The notes: generated from the sequence alone by a model not told the origin. Shown: positions 1 to 8,754, counted from the first letter of the stretch. The stretch is 64,000 nt of DNA from Variovorax sp. EL159 (GCF_900100965.1 NZ_FMUJ01000004.1:558001-622000), one strand, 5' to 3'. Numbers and translations: made by a program.

Positions 1-846
1 GGATTGCCATCGAATGCTGTGTCGATCGCGACAGGCGGAGCCGCGCTGGGCGAAGCACTGGTGTCGGCCAGGGACGTGAGGATGATCTCTTTTACCGGCG
101 GGTTTACTACCGGGGAAAAGATCGCTCGATCCGCCGGCCTCAAGAAGCTCGCGATGGATCTGGGCGGAAATGCGCCGGTCATTGTCTTGAACGATTGTGA
201 CTTGGGCGATGCTGTTGCAGCATGTGTGTCCGGCGCCTTCTGGGCTGCGGGCCAGAACTGCGTCAGCACACAGCGCATCCTGATTCAAGCGTCCATCTAT
301 GACGAGTTCAAGAGGCGCTTCGTCGCGGCCACCGTGGCACTGAAGGCGGGAGATCCGGCCCAGCCGGACACGGACGTCGGGCCAATGATTTCAGCTCAGG
401 CGGCGACGCGAGCGAGGAGCACTGTGGATGCTGCGATTCGCCTGGGTGCAAATCTGCTCTGCGGCAACACACAGAAAGGTTCGGTGTACTTCCCGACGGT
501 GCTTGAGAACGTCAGCTTCGATTGCGATCTATGGACGCAGGAAGCATTCAGCCCGGTGGTCGTTCTTCAGCGCGTGGAGACACTGGATGAGGCCCTCGCG
601 CTTGCCAACAGCCCCGAGTACAGCCTCCATGCTGGGATCTTCACGAACGACCTGCAGGCTGCTCTCAAGGCGGCCAATCAACTGGAAGCTGGCGGAATCA
701 TGATCAATGACTCTTCGGACTATCGATTCGATGGTATGCCATTCGGGGGAGGAAAGTATGGAAGCCTTGGCCGTGAAGGTGTCCGGTTTGCGTACGAGGA
801 GATGACTCAACCGAAAGTGGTTTGCATCAGGAAAACGGAGCGATAG
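1..846 (+). CDS. NAD(P)-dependent aldehyde dehydrogenase, 3' part (5' end outside window)
   Basis: The reading frame is open from the first base, so the gene starts upstream; about 281 C-terminal residues are present, slightly more than half of a usual ALDH of 480-500 residues. The fragment has the cofactor-side SFTGG motif, the catalytic cysteine in GQNCVSTQR, and the C-terminal PFGG segment with the closing EEMTQPK stretch. Where most ALDHs have LELGG, with the general-base Glu, this one reads MDLGG, a Glu-to-Asp change. It oxidises an aldehyde to an acid with NAD(P). It is followed after 84 bases by a PLP-enzyme gene on the same strand. The substrate cannot be told from the sequence. Confidence 0.92.
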   Translation, partial: GLPSNAVSIATGGAALGEALVSARDVRMISFTGGFTTGEKIARSAGLKKLAMDLGGNAPVIVLNDCDLGDAVAACVSGAFWAAGQNCVSTQRILIQASIYDEFKRRFVAATVALKAGDPAQPDTDVGPMISAQAATRARSTVDAAIRLGANLLCGNTQKGSVYFPTVLENVSFDCDLWTQEAFSPVVVLQRVETLDEALALANSPEYSLHAGIFTNDLQAALKAANQLEAGGIMINDSSDYRFDGMPFGGGKYGSLGREGVRFAYEEMTQPKVVCIRKTER

Positions 847-930
847 AGCTGACGAACCGAAGGCGGCAACGCCATCGAACAAGCAACCAAGCTGGAACAC
901 TCAGTCCCAGATTCTCATGCGAGGAGATAC

Positions 931-2166
931 ATGACAACGAACACCATTCAGCAGCGGCCCGACAAGAAGCAACCATTGAGCCTGTCATTCGACAGCCAAG
1001 CAGTGCATGCGGGGAATGTAGTTGACGCGACGACAGGTGCGATCCGAACGCCGATCGTCATGTCGAATTCTTACAAGTTGCCTGATGACCCATCTTCTCT
1101 CGATTGGTCAGACACTCAAACGCTGTTCTACACACGCTGCTCGGGCCACAACCAAATTGGCTTGGAACGCAAGCTGGCGGCGATGGAGCATGGTGAGGCG
1201 GCTGCTGCTTTCTGCACAGGCGTTGCTGCATTGCACGCCATCTTCTTCACTTTCCTCAAGAGTGGCGACCATGTGGTCGTGAGCGACGTGACCTATGAAG
1301 CGGTCTGGCGCCTCTTCAGTGAGTTGCTACCGCAGCGGTACGCTATTGAAGCGACCTTCGTGGACATCAGTGACCTGGCTGCGGTTCGCGCTGCCATGCG
1401 CCCGAACACGAAGCTGATCCACGCTGAAACCATTGCAAATCCGACGACGAAGGTGGCGGATGTGCGAGCACTTGCCGGGATCGCGCGCGAGGGTGGCGCC
1501 ATGCTGTCGATCGATGCCACCTTTACACCACCACCGATGTTTCGCGGCATAGAGCACGGTGCGGACCTCGTTGTGCACGCGCTGACGAAGTACATCAACG
1601 GACACGGCGACGCGATGGGGGGGGCGGTCATTGGGCGGGCCGATCTGATCCATCGGCTAAAGGCCGACGCGCTCGTCGACGTCGGTGGCTCGCTCTCGCC
1701 ATTCAATGCATGGCTCATCATGCGCGGCTCCGTGACGCTGCCTTTGCGCTTGCCGAGGCAGCTTTCCTCGGCCCAGAAGATCGCCGAATTCCTTGAGGGC
1801 GATTCAAGAGTGGCTTTCGTGATGTTCCCGGGCCTTCCCTCCCATCCTCAGCACGAGCTCTCGTTGCGCCAGTTTGGAAGCATGGGGCACGGTGCCGTCA
1901 TGGCATTCGCCGTCAAGGGGGATCCTGACGCGCAGAATCGTTTCGTGGCGAATCTGCGGCTCATTACCTCGGCGGTGTCGCTTGGTCATGACGAAACTCT
2001 GATCGTGCACGTCGGCAAGGATGGGCGAGGCGGTTCGGAATGCTATCCGGATGTATTCCGTGAATACGGTCACCTGCGGTTGTCGGTCGGCCTGGAAGAT
2101 CCGGCCGATCTGCTTGCCGACATCAAGGCCGCGCTCGACGAGACATTCGCTCGGTCGGCGGCGTGA
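931..2166 (+). CDS. Cys/Met-metabolism PLP-dependent enzyme (gamma-synthase / gamma-lyase family)
   Basis: A 411-residue member of the cystathionine gamma-synthase/methionine gamma-lyase fold. Lys220 in the ALTKYINGHGD stretch is the expected Schiff-base lysine, Asp195 (SIDATF) the pyridine-nitrogen ligand, and FYTRCSGHN near residue 67 matches the Tyr-x-Arg phosphate site. The start is supported by AGGAG seven bases upstream of the ATG. It probably eliminates or exchanges a gamma- or beta-substituent of an amino acid; which one is unknown. It ends two bases before the convergent GntR pseudogene. The preceding ALDH gene is on the same strand and may share its transcript. Confidence 0.85.
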   Translation: MTTNTIQQRPDKKQPLSLSFDSQAVHAGNVVDATTGAIRTPIVMSNSYKLPDDPSSLDWSDTQTLFYTRCSGHNQIGLERKLAAMEHGEAAAAFCTGVAALHAIFFTFLKSGDHVVVSDVTYEAVWRLFSELLPQRYAIEATFVDISDLAAVRAAMRPNTKLIHAETIANPTTKVADVRALAGIAREGGAMLSIDATFTPPPMFRGIEHGADLVVHALTKYINGHGDAMGGAVIGRADLIHRLKADALVDVGGSLSPFNAWLIMRGSVTLPLRLPRQLSSAQKIAEFLEGDSRVAFVMFPGLPSHPQHELSLRQFGSMGHGAVMAFAVKGDPDAQNRFVANLRLITSAVSLGHDETLIVHVGKDGRGGSECYPDVFREYGHLRLSVGLEDPADLLADIKAALDETFARSAA

Positions 2167-2168
2167 GG

Positions 2169-2867
2169 CTAACGCGGGACATGGCGATGCCCTTCCAGAA
2201 GGTTTGCCTGGATGCGCAGAAGGTGCTGCTGTGTGAGCTCACGAGCGCGCTCCAGGTCGCGGCGGCGTAGCGCCTCAAGGATCTCGCGATGGTCGCGTTG
2301 GTAGCGCAGGCGATTCTCGGGGGTGAGACTACGCTGCTTAAGCTTGCCCCACAGTTGACTGCCTCGCGCGCGGCCAATCAACTCGTACATCTCGCAGACG
2401 AGCGGATTGCGGGTGGAATGCGCGAGCGTACGGTGGAAGCCCTCGTCTCCGGCTTCGAATTCGGCGGCGCTGTGTGCGCTTTCGGAGGCATCGAGGTGGG
2501 CCTCCATCGTATCGAAGTCGCGGGTCGTGGCGTTGTGCACGATGAGATCAACCATCGCTACCTCGAAGAGCAGTCGGGCTTGCATCACGTCGGATGGGCT
2601 GACCTCTTCGGCCTGGATCTCCGAACGGCCAGCGAATGCGTGAGTGATGACCGTGCCGCTGCCGACCGTGCGTTCGATCAGCCCTTGCGCTTTCAGTTCG
2701 GCAAGCACCTTCCGCACGGCGCTGCGCGACATGTCTAGTTGCTCTACCCACTCTCGTTCGGTCGGGAGCCGCTCTCAGAGGCCTGACTCGCTGCTGTTCA
2801 GGCGTTCGAGGATGAGTTGTCGCATGCGATCGGCAGCTTCGCGGGATTGGGTTCGGGTGCGCATCAT
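2169..2867 (-). pseudogene. GntR/FadR-type (FCD) regulator interrupted by an in-frame TGA
   Basis: Read from ATG at 2867 (or 2864) the frame encodes 30 residues, meets TGA at 2777-2775, then continues in the same frame with ERLPTEREWVEQLDMSRSAV and the rest of a GntR winged helix plus an FCD ligand-binding domain to the stop at 2169. The TGA falls in the winged-helix domain just before the conserved LPTERE motif, so the only uninterrupted product, from Met at 2732, would lack most of the DNA-binding domain. A single base change (CGA or GGA to TGA) would explain it. The gene is divergent from the hydrolase gene at 2972 and next to a pair of palindromes it probably once bound. A sequencing error remains possible. 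Confidence 0.85.
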
Positions 2868-2888
2868 GACCAATTCTTGTTATTTGCG

Positions 2889-2906
2889 ACCAATTTAGAT
2901 ATTGGT
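2889..2906. promoter_or_regulatory. Operator-like palindrome, copy 1 (ACCAAT-N6-ATTGGT)
   Basis: Perfect inverted repeat with 6-base arms and a 6-base spacer in the AT-rich gap between the GntR gene and the divergent hydrolase gene. A further ACCAATT half-site lies 20 bases to its left at 2869. The half-site ACCAAT/ATTGGT resembles those bound by PdhR/LldR-type FCD regulators, but here the arms are in the opposite orientation. Confidence 0.65.
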
Positions 2907-2964
2907 TGCTCGTGTCTTCCGATTAATTTACATTTCTTTGGTCCTAATTCCCTTTTATTTTAAT

Positions 2965-2982
2965 ACCAATCATGAAATTGGT
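2965..2982. promoter_or_regulatory. Operator-like palindrome, copy 2, overlapping the start codon of the hydrolase gene
   Basis: A second perfect ACCAAT-N6-ATTGGT, 76 bases after the first. It covers the ATG at 2972, so a protein bound here would block translation initiation signals or early transcription of the hydrolase gene. Identical arms and spacer in two copies make chance unlikely. Confidence 0.65.
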
Positions 2983-3850
2983 CACATTTATCAAAAACAG
3001 GAAAACTTGTATCGGCCGCCTCGATGCTGATGGCCATGCAGTTCAGGACTTGAGCTCCATCGTGCCCGAGCAACCAGGCGACATGCTCGCCTTCATACGC
3101 GGCGCGAGCCAGAGCCTGGCCGTCGCGGCGCGCTGTGAAGCTGCGTGGACGCCCATTGAAAGCGTGGAACTGGTTGCGCCGATCAACCGCCCCGCGCGCA
3201 ATATTTTTTGTGTTGGCAAGAACTATCGCGAGCACGCAAAGGAGTTCAACGCCAGCGGCTTCGATTCCTCTGCGAAGGAGGTCGTGCCAGAGCGACCAGT
3301 GATCTTTACCAAAGCTCCGAGCACGGTGATCGGACAGGGGGCAGAGATTCCCTCATACCTCGACTACACCAGCTCGACAGATTACGAGGGAGAACTTGCC
3401 GTTGTGATTGGTCTGGGCGGGCGTGGCATTGCCAAGGCAGATGCAATGCAGCACGTCTACGGCTACACGATCGTCAATGATGTCACCGCTCGCACTCTCC
3501 AGCAATCGCACCGTCAGTGGTTCGTCGGAAAGAGCATCGACGGCTTCTGTCCGATGGGTCCCACGCTTGTCACGGCTGACGAGATCCCGGACCCTACAGC
3601 ACTCCGCCTGAGCACGCGTGTCAACGGAGAACTGCGTCAAGACGCCGGCGTATCCGAGCTGATCTTCGACATTCCGACGCTGATTGCAGACATCAGCCGC
3701 ACCATGACACTGGAGCCGGGCGATCTGATCGCCACGGGTACATGTGCCGGCGTGGGTATTGGCTTCACGCCACCGAGGTTTCTGAAGCCTGGCGATGTGG
3801 TCGAAGTCGAGATCCAGCCGATTGGGGTGCTGCGCAACCCGGTGGCGTAA
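2972..3850 (+). CDS. Fumarylacetoacetate hydrolase-family protein
   Basis: A 292-residue FAH-fold enzyme with the metal-binding acids at Glu139 and Glu141 (YEGELAVVIG) and Asp170 (VNDVTART), plus the GKNYREHAKE motif near residue 82. Family members hydrolyse or decarboxylate acylpyruvates, hydrate 2-oxo acids or cleave fumarylacetoacetate; length and motifs fit the bacterial acylpyruvase/2-hydroxyhepta-diene-dioate isomerase group. It starts the plus-strand set that continues with a Bug binding protein 62 bases downstream. Its start region carries two palindromes probably recognised by the adjacent, now broken, GntR regulator. Confidence 0.88.
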   Translation: MKLVTFIKNRKTCIGRLDADGHAVQDLSSIVPEQPGDMLAFIRGASQSLAVAARCEAAWTPIESVELVAPINRPARNIFCVGKNYREHAKEFNASGFDSSAKEVVPERPVIFTKAPSTVIGQGAEIPSYLDYTSSTDYEGELAVVIGLGGRGIAKADAMQHVYGYTIVNDVTARTLQQSHRQWFVGKSIDGFCPMGPTLVTADEIPDPTALRLSTRVNGELRQDAGVSELIFDIPTLIADISRTMTLEPGDLIATGTCAGVGIGFTPPRFLKPGDVVEVEIQPIGVLRNPVA

Positions 3851-3912
3851 GCAAGTGCCGGTGGATTGATATCACCGCCGCAGGAAAAGAACGCATACCC
3901 AGGAGACAAACC

Positions 3913-4890
3913 ATGCGCAGCTTCCTCGTTGCCGGCTTCGTAGCCATTCTCTCCTCGCTTGGCCCTGGTCTCGCAGTTGCCCAAGGAGGCTATCCGGACA
4001 GACCCATCACCATGATCGTGCCATTCCCGCCGGGCGGGGTCGCCGACACGGTAGCTCGACCGGTGGCAGAGGCCCTCTCTCGAGAACTCAAGCAACCCGT
4101 CGTGATCGAGAACAGGGCGGGTGCTGGCGGGGCGCTAGGCATTGGCATAGCAGCGCGCGCGCAACCCGACGGCCACACCGTGTTGTTCAGCCTGTCCTCG
4201 ATCTCGATCCTGCCTGAGGCCGACAAGATCCTGGATCGCAAGCCTGCCTACCAACTCAATCAGCTCAAGCCCATTGCGCGCTTCACGGCCGATCCAACCG
4301 TGCTTGTCGTGCGTGTCGACGCACCATGGAAGACGCTCGCGGAGTTCGTCGAGGACGTGCGGAAGAATCCGGCCAAGTACAACTACGGCAGTTCGGGAAA
4401 CTACGGGACGATGCACGTTCCGATGGAGATGCTGAAGTCGGCAGCGCATTTCCGTATGACCCACATTCCCTTCACCGGGGCCGGGCCTGCGGTGGTGGCG
4501 TTGCTCAGCGAGCAAGTTGATGCGCTCGCGACGGGCCCCTCAACAGTGGTGCAGCACATCAAGTCCGGCAAGCTGCGCGCCTTGGCGCATTGGGGCGAGC
4601 ACCCCGTGCAGTCGTTGCCGGGTGTACCGAGCCTTGCTGAACTTGGCTACCCCTCCGCGCAGTTTGCACAGTGGTCAGCGTTGTTCGTACCCGCGGGAGC
4701 ATCTGACGCGGTGGTGCTGCGCCTGCGCGAGGCATCGCGCAAGATTGCTTCCGATCCCGCGCTACAGCAGACCGTTGAGCGGTCTGGTAGTCCAGTCGCG
4801 TATCTGGACGCACCGCAGTTTCAGGCCTACTGGGACAAGGATGCGAGCGTGATGACTGAGGCTGTCAGGCGCATCGGGAAAGTGGAGTAG
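3913..4890 (+). CDS. Bug-family (TctC) tripartite tricarboxylate transporter binding protein
   Basis: A 325-residue periplasmic solute-binding protein: a signal peptide of about 25 residues ending in AVAQ, then the hallmark YPDRPITMIVPFPPGG and the RAGAGGALG phosphate-loop-like motif of Bug proteins. The start has AGGAGA six bases upstream. Family members bind carboxylates and other small ligands for TctAB transporters; no tctA/tctB lies nearby, so this is an orphan receptor as is common in Burkholderiales. It sits six bases before the metallo-hydrolase gene and is presumably co-transcribed with the FAH-type hydrolase. Confidence 0.93.
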   Translation: MRSFLVAGFVAILSSLGPGLAVAQGGYPDRPITMIVPFPPGGVADTVARPVAEALSRELKQPVVIENRAGAGGALGIGIAARAQPDGHTVLFSLSSISILPEADKILDRKPAYQLNQLKPIARFTADPTVLVVRVDAPWKTLAEFVEDVRKNPAKYNYGSSGNYGTMHVPMEMLKSAAHFRMTHIPFTGAGPAVVALLSEQVDALATGPSTVVQHIKSGKLRALAHWGEHPVQSLPGVPSLAELGYPSAQFAQWSALFVPAGASDAVVLRLREASRKIASDPALQQTVERSGSPVAYLDAPQFQAYWDKDASVMTEAVRRIGKVE

Positions 4891-4896
4891 CTGAGG

Positions 4897-5799
4897 ATGC
4901 ACAAGTTTCGGCGCAGGAACGCGCTCGGTGTTCTGACTGCTGCGATGGTCGCTGCCGCTATACCGAGCTACCTCGCGGCGCTCCCAACAGGAGGAATCAT
5001 GAGACCGATTGCAAGTGGTCGTCACCACGCATCGTTTGAGTTTGGGGATCTGAAGATCATCGCCCTGAGGGATGGGTATGTAGACATGCCGCCGACAAGG
5101 TTGCGGCAGAAATCCGGAGACACTTTCGACACACTGCCTGCCAACATCCCTCTCGTGGGCGGTCAGCTGCGACTGTCTGTGAACGCCTACCTGATCATTG
5201 AGGGCAAGCGGCGTGTCCTGATCGATACCGGCGCCTCCAACAGTTGGCATCCCACCATGGGCGCTTTGCTCGAGGGCCTGCAAGAGGCAGGTATCGACAG
5301 GAAAGACGTCACGCATGTTGCGCTGACCCATACGCATGAGGACCATGTGAATGGACTCATCGCGCCAGACGGCTCAGAGGCCTTTTCGCGAGCCGTCCAG
5401 ATCTTTGTTCCGAAAGAAGAGATGTCGGCGTTCACCGGTCGACTCGCGCAGTTGAAGGATCGCGTTACGCCAATCGACGACAAATTTGCCATCAGCGAGA
5501 GGATTACGACGGTCAAGGCGGCGGGGCACTCGGCAGGGCACACAGCCTATGACGTGGTGAGCAGCGCTGGGCACCTGCTGGTGTGGGGAGACATTGTTCA
5601 TGTTCCCTCAATTCAATTCGAGTACCCGGAAATTGCGTGGGAGTTCGATGACGACCAAGCCAGAGCGCGTGGCGCTCGACAGGTACTCATGGAGCTGGCT
5701 GCTCGGCCGAACTACCTCATAGCGGGAGCACACCTGGACTTTCCTGGGATCGGGCATGTGGTGCGTCGCGACGATAAATTCGTCTTCAAGGCGATCTGA
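4897..5799 (+). CDS. Metallo-beta-lactamase-fold hydrolase
   Basis: A 300-residue MBL-fold protein with THTHEDH (His145, His147, Asp149, His150), AGHSAGHT near 209-216 and GDIVH near 231, the expected two-metal ligand set. The N-terminus MHKFRRRNALGV followed by a hydrophobic stretch looks like a Tat/Sec signal. A second in-frame ATG at 4999 (Met35) has a perfect AGGAGG four bases upstream, so a cytosolic form starting there is equally plausible. Family members act as lactonases, quorum quenchers or thioesterases; nothing here decides which. The gene follows the Bug binding-protein gene by six bases. Confidence 0.88.
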   Translation: MHKFRRRNALGVLTAAMVAAAIPSYLAALPTGGIMRPIASGRHHASFEFGDLKIIALRDGYVDMPPTRLRQKSGDTFDTLPANIPLVGGQLRLSVNAYLIIEGKRRVLIDTGASNSWHPTMGALLEGLQEAGIDRKDVTHVALTHTHEDHVNGLIAPDGSEAFSRAVQIFVPKEEMSAFTGRLAQLKDRVTPIDDKFAISERITTVKAAGHSAGHTAYDVVSSAGHLLVWGDIVHVPSIQFEYPEIAWEFDDDQARARGARQVLMELAARPNYLIAGAHLDFPGIGHVVRRDDKFVFKAI

Positions 5800-5873
5800 C
5801 TCATGGCGGATCTACTCGGCCACTTGCAGAAAGACCCGGGCTTGGGAATGAGTCCGAGAAGGAAGATCTAGCA

Positions 5874-6272
5874 ATGCAACAGAACAGACCCGCCATCGAT
5901 GCGATCATGGAGCGCTATCAGGCGTGGATGCAGGCGATTCGCGATGGCGACCTCGAGGCGATCCTCGACATATATGCCGAGGACGCGACCTACATGCCCC
6001 CGGGAAAACCTGCTTTCTCAGGCAAACAAGCATTGCGCGAGATCTGGGAAAGTTACCTTCAACGCGAGGAGTTTGTTGCTCACTACTCTCCCACGATCCA
6101 CATTTCAAAAGCTGGCGACATGGCCTACGACATCGGCCGCTATCGGATCACCATGAAGAAGGACGGTCGCTCCGTGGCGTTCGAAGGAAAATATGTCGTT
6201 GTCTGGAAGCTCATTGCGCAACGATGGAAGGCGGTGGTCGACATGGACAACGACAACGGGCCGTCTGCATAG
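5874..6272 (+). CDS. SnoaL/DUF4440-like NTF2-fold protein
   Basis: A 132-residue protein with the NTF2/SnoaL pattern: an N-terminal helix, AIRDGDLEAILDIYAEDATY, a PGKP turn and C-terminal strands ending WKAVVDMDND. Start supported by an AAGGAAG stretch upstream of the ATG. Members include steroid isomerase-like and polyketide cyclase-like enzymes and many stress-associated proteins of unknown function. It closes the plus-strand set 2972-6272 and faces the convergent RidA gene eight bases away. Exact reaction unknown. Confidence 0.8.
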   Translation: MQQNRPAIDAIMERYQAWMQAIRDGDLEAILDIYAEDATYMPPGKPAFSGKQALREIWESYLQREEFVAHYSPTIHISKAGDMAYDIGRYRITMKKDGRSVAFEGKYVVVWKLIAQRWKAVVDMDNDNGPSA

Positions 6273-6280
6273 CGCGCGAC

Positions 6281-6667
6281 TCAGCGCGCCGCGACCGCCT
6301 GAATCTCGACAAGCAGGTTGTCCTCCGCGAGCCCAGCGACGATGACCATGGTTGTCGCGGCGGCATGACCTGCGAATCGACGTTCGCGCTCCTTGCGGTA
6401 GAGGGGCACGAGGTCGGGTCGCGTAATAAATCCGTCGACCTTGACCAAGTCGGTCACTTCCATTCCTGCATCTGCCAGTACCGCGAGCAGGTTGTCCCAC
6501 GCCAGCTTGATCTGGTCCTGAGGATCACTTGGAACAACGCCGCCAGGTGTGACGCCCACTTGGCCTGAAATGTGAAGCCAGCGCGCGCCGGCGGGTGCCG
6601 AAGCGCCGTGGCTATAGCAGGAGAACGGTGGCGCGATGTCGGTGGGGTTGTGCAACTTGATGGTCAT
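6281..6667 (-). CDS. RidA/YjgF-family protein lacking the catalytic arginine
   Basis: A 128-residue YjgF/YER057c/UK114-fold protein. RidA proper hydrolyses reactive enamines/imines and uses an Arg in a PARxxV motif; here the aligned segment reads AATTMVIVAG, so the Arg is missing. The trimer-fold elements (HISGQVGVTPGG, WDNLLAVLADAG, VEIQAVAA) are intact. It lies downstream of a LysR gene on the same strand (45-base gap). A non-imine-deaminase Rid subfamily role in the neighbouring catabolism is likely; the substrate is unknown. Confidence 0.85.
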   Translation of the reverse strand: MTIKLHNPTDIAPPFSCYSHGASAPAGARWLHISGQVGVTPGGVVPSDPQDQIKLAWDNLLAVLADAGMEVTDLVKVDGFITRPDLVPLYRKERERRFAGHAAATTMVIVAGLAEDNLLVEIQAVAAR

Positions 6668-6711
6668 AGTCGGTTCTTTCGAATTCAGAGCTTCACCGCA
6701 GATCGCGATGC

Positions 6712-7704
6712 CTACCCATTGGCGACCATCCGCATGGTCACCTCAGGACTTTCTTTGTCAGCGCAAACTCGAACCCCATTGAACCGCTCCAGTGATGGCA
6801 GAGTTCGATGCACTTCCTCCATCATTGCAATGGCCGCAGGAGAAAGAGATCGACCCGATCGCGTAAGAACGCCTACCGTACGAAACAGTATGGGCTCCTC
6901 GAGCAACCGAAAACTTAAGCAATCCAACGGCGCCCGTCGTGCAGCGAGTGCAGACATTGCGCAAACTCCAGCACAGCGGCTCAACAGTGTCGCTATCGTT
7001 GAGGTGTTGGAAACTCGGTATCGCGGATCTCTGATCTCTGCGCTCAGGACACCGGTCTGTGTCAGCTGATGCTGCATTCCAAGATCCGGACTGAATCCAA
7101 CAATCCGGTAGTGATGCAACTCTTCCCACTGGACCGCGCCGGAACGCTGCGCCAGCGGGTGGTCGGGCGCCATCACCACCCCATAGGTATCCTCAAACAA
7201 GGGCTTGAAATCCAATTGTCCGTTGGGCTCCCATGGGCTGCAAATACCGAAATCGACGTCGCCGCTCAAGATGCGTTGCTCAACGGCCTCCGAATTGTCT
7301 TCGCGAAGATACAGATCGACGCCAGGGCACCTCTCGATAAAGGCCGCCGATGCCTCCGACAGGAGCAAGGCCATTACCGATGGAACGGCTCCGACACCGA
7401 GTTTTCCTCGCTCTCGCTTTCCCAATGCTCGCATCTCCTTGATCGAGGAATCGAAGTCGTGCAGCAGGCGACGAGCCGTGGGAAGGAATTCTTCAGCTGC
7501 ACCGGTCAGTTCAAGCCGTCGCGTTGACCGGTCAAACATCTTCAGCCCCAGATGCTGCTCCAGATGCTGGATCGTCAAGCTGAGCGCTGACTGGGTGACG
7601 AACAGGAGTTCCGCTGCTTGTGTGAGGCTGCGGTGCTCAGCCACCGTCACGAAGGCTCGAAGGTGCCGAATGGAAGGAGGTTTCCCCGGATGGCTATTGC
7701 TCAT
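6712..7704 (-). CDS. LysR-family transcriptional regulator
   Basis: A 330-residue LTTR with the N-terminal winged HTH (IRHLRAFVTVAEHRSLTQAA, FVTQSALSLTIQHLE) at about residues 12-70 and a type 2 periplasmic-binding-like effector domain behind it. It lies at the downstream end of the minus-strand catabolic run, between the PhzF gene and the RidA gene. By position it may control the transporter/PrpD/PhzF genes or the RidA gene, but LTTRs normally regulate a divergent gene and none is adjacent here. Confidence 0.92.
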   Translation of the reverse strand: MSNSHPGKPPSIRHLRAFVTVAEHRSLTQAAELLFVTQSALSLTIQHLEQHLGLKMFDRSTRRLELTGAAEEFLPTARRLLHDFDSSIKEMRALGKRERGKLGVGAVPSVMALLLSEASAAFIERCPGVDLYLREDNSEAVEQRILSGDVDFGICSPWEPNGQLDFKPLFEDTYGVVMAPDHPLAQRSGAVQWEELHHYRIVGFSPDLGMQHQLTQTGVLSAEIRDPRYRVSNTSTIATLLSRCAGVCAMSALAARRAPLDCLSFRLLEEPILFRTVGVLTRSGRSLSPAAIAMMEEVHRTLPSLERFNGVRVCADKESPEVTMRMVANG

Positions 7705-7884
7705 CGTCTAGTCTCATGCGGTACCTGCGATGCGTCTCGGCCGATGAATGAGGCCCTGGAGAAGTACGCGCTCAGATCAGTCGATTCTGAGGAGTCTAGT
7801 CATTGCCCTTCGCAGCTTGCGCGAAGAATTGGCATCTGTGACATTGCCTTTCTTCCAAGGCGCTCTGAAGATTTCCAATCGCCC

Positions 7885-8754
7885 TCAAGCCTCGGCCGGC
7901 ATCACGGCAGGTACGACAATCGATCCCGTCAGATAGAGCTTGCAGGATCCCGAAAGACGTACGCGATCCGCTCGAACAAAGCAGGCCACCTGCCCACCTC
8001 TGTGCGAGAGCTGCCGGGCATCCAAATCGGCCTTGCCAAGACGACGCCCCCAAAAAGGAGCAAGAGTGCAATGGGAGGTCCCGGTGACCGGGTCCTCCGG
8101 GACGCCTTTTGCCGGCGCAAAGTATCGGGAGACAAAATCGCAATCACTGCCGGCTGCGGTCACGATGAGCCCCGGGAGTGGAAGCCTCATGACAGCCATC
8201 AGGTCCGGCTTGACTGCCGAAACCGCCGCCTCGTCTTCGAGCACGCATACGTAGCGATCAACGCTCTCCCAGACTTCCTGGATGTTCGTCTGCAGTACGG
8301 CCTCCAACTGTGCCTTGGATATTGACGTCGAAGTGATTGGTCGGGCCGGCAGATCGAGCACATAGTCGTCCGCGTTGACACTGACATGAAGAGAGCCGCT
8401 GGCGGTAGCCAGCTCAACCACCGCGCCGTCGCTAACCAGGCCCAGAGCCTTATGCATCACGGCAATCGTCGCCAGCGTCGCATGCCCGCATAGAGGCACT
8501 TCTACGTTCGGAGTGAACCAGCGCAAAGGGACTGGGTATTCCGCGAGGCGAAAGAAAGCCGTTTCCGAAAGGTTGTTCTCGGCTGCGATCGCTTGCAACA
8601 AATCATCCGATGGCCATGCGCCATCAATCGCAACTACCGCGGCAGGATTTCCTCGAAACGATACACCAGTGAAAGCGTCGAGCTGCCAGATGGAGAAGGT
8701 CGTATCACCAGTCATTTGTGAGATATTTCTTGACGCCAACGGCTTCGAGTCCAT
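7885..8754 (-). CDS. PhzF-family isomerase/epimerase
   Basis: A 289-residue protein with the two-lobed diaminopimelate-epimerase-like fold. Glu64 in NNLSETAFF is the catalytic glutamate of PhzF and the second-lobe motif EDPVTGTSHCTLAPFW is present. PhzF itself isomerises trans-2,3-dihydro-3-hydroxyanthranilate, but most homologues are of unknown substrate and no phenazine genes are nearby. The true start may be Met14 (MTGDTTFSIW). The gene follows the PrpD gene by 12 bases and is probably the last gene of the large minus-strand operon. Confidence 0.88.
   Translation of the reverse strand: MDSKPLASRNISQMTGDTTFSIWQLDAFTGVSFRGNPAAVVAIDGAWPSDDLLQAIAAENNLSETAFFRLAEYPVPLRWFTPNVEVPLCGHATLATIAVMHKALGLVSDGAVVELATASGSLHVSVNADDYVLDLPARPITSTSISKAQLEAVLQTNIQEVWESVDRYVCVLEDEAAVSAVKPDLMAVMRLPLPGLIVTAAGSDCDFVSRYFAPAKGVPEDPVTGTSHCTLAPFWGRRLGKADLDARQLSHRGGQVACFVRADRVRLSGSCKLYLTGSIVVPAVMPAEA

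Noticed and set aside
7885..8754. Phenazine biosynthesis cluster suggested by PhzF
   Set aside because: No phzA/B/C/D/E/G genes nearby; most PhzF-family proteins are unrelated to phenazines.
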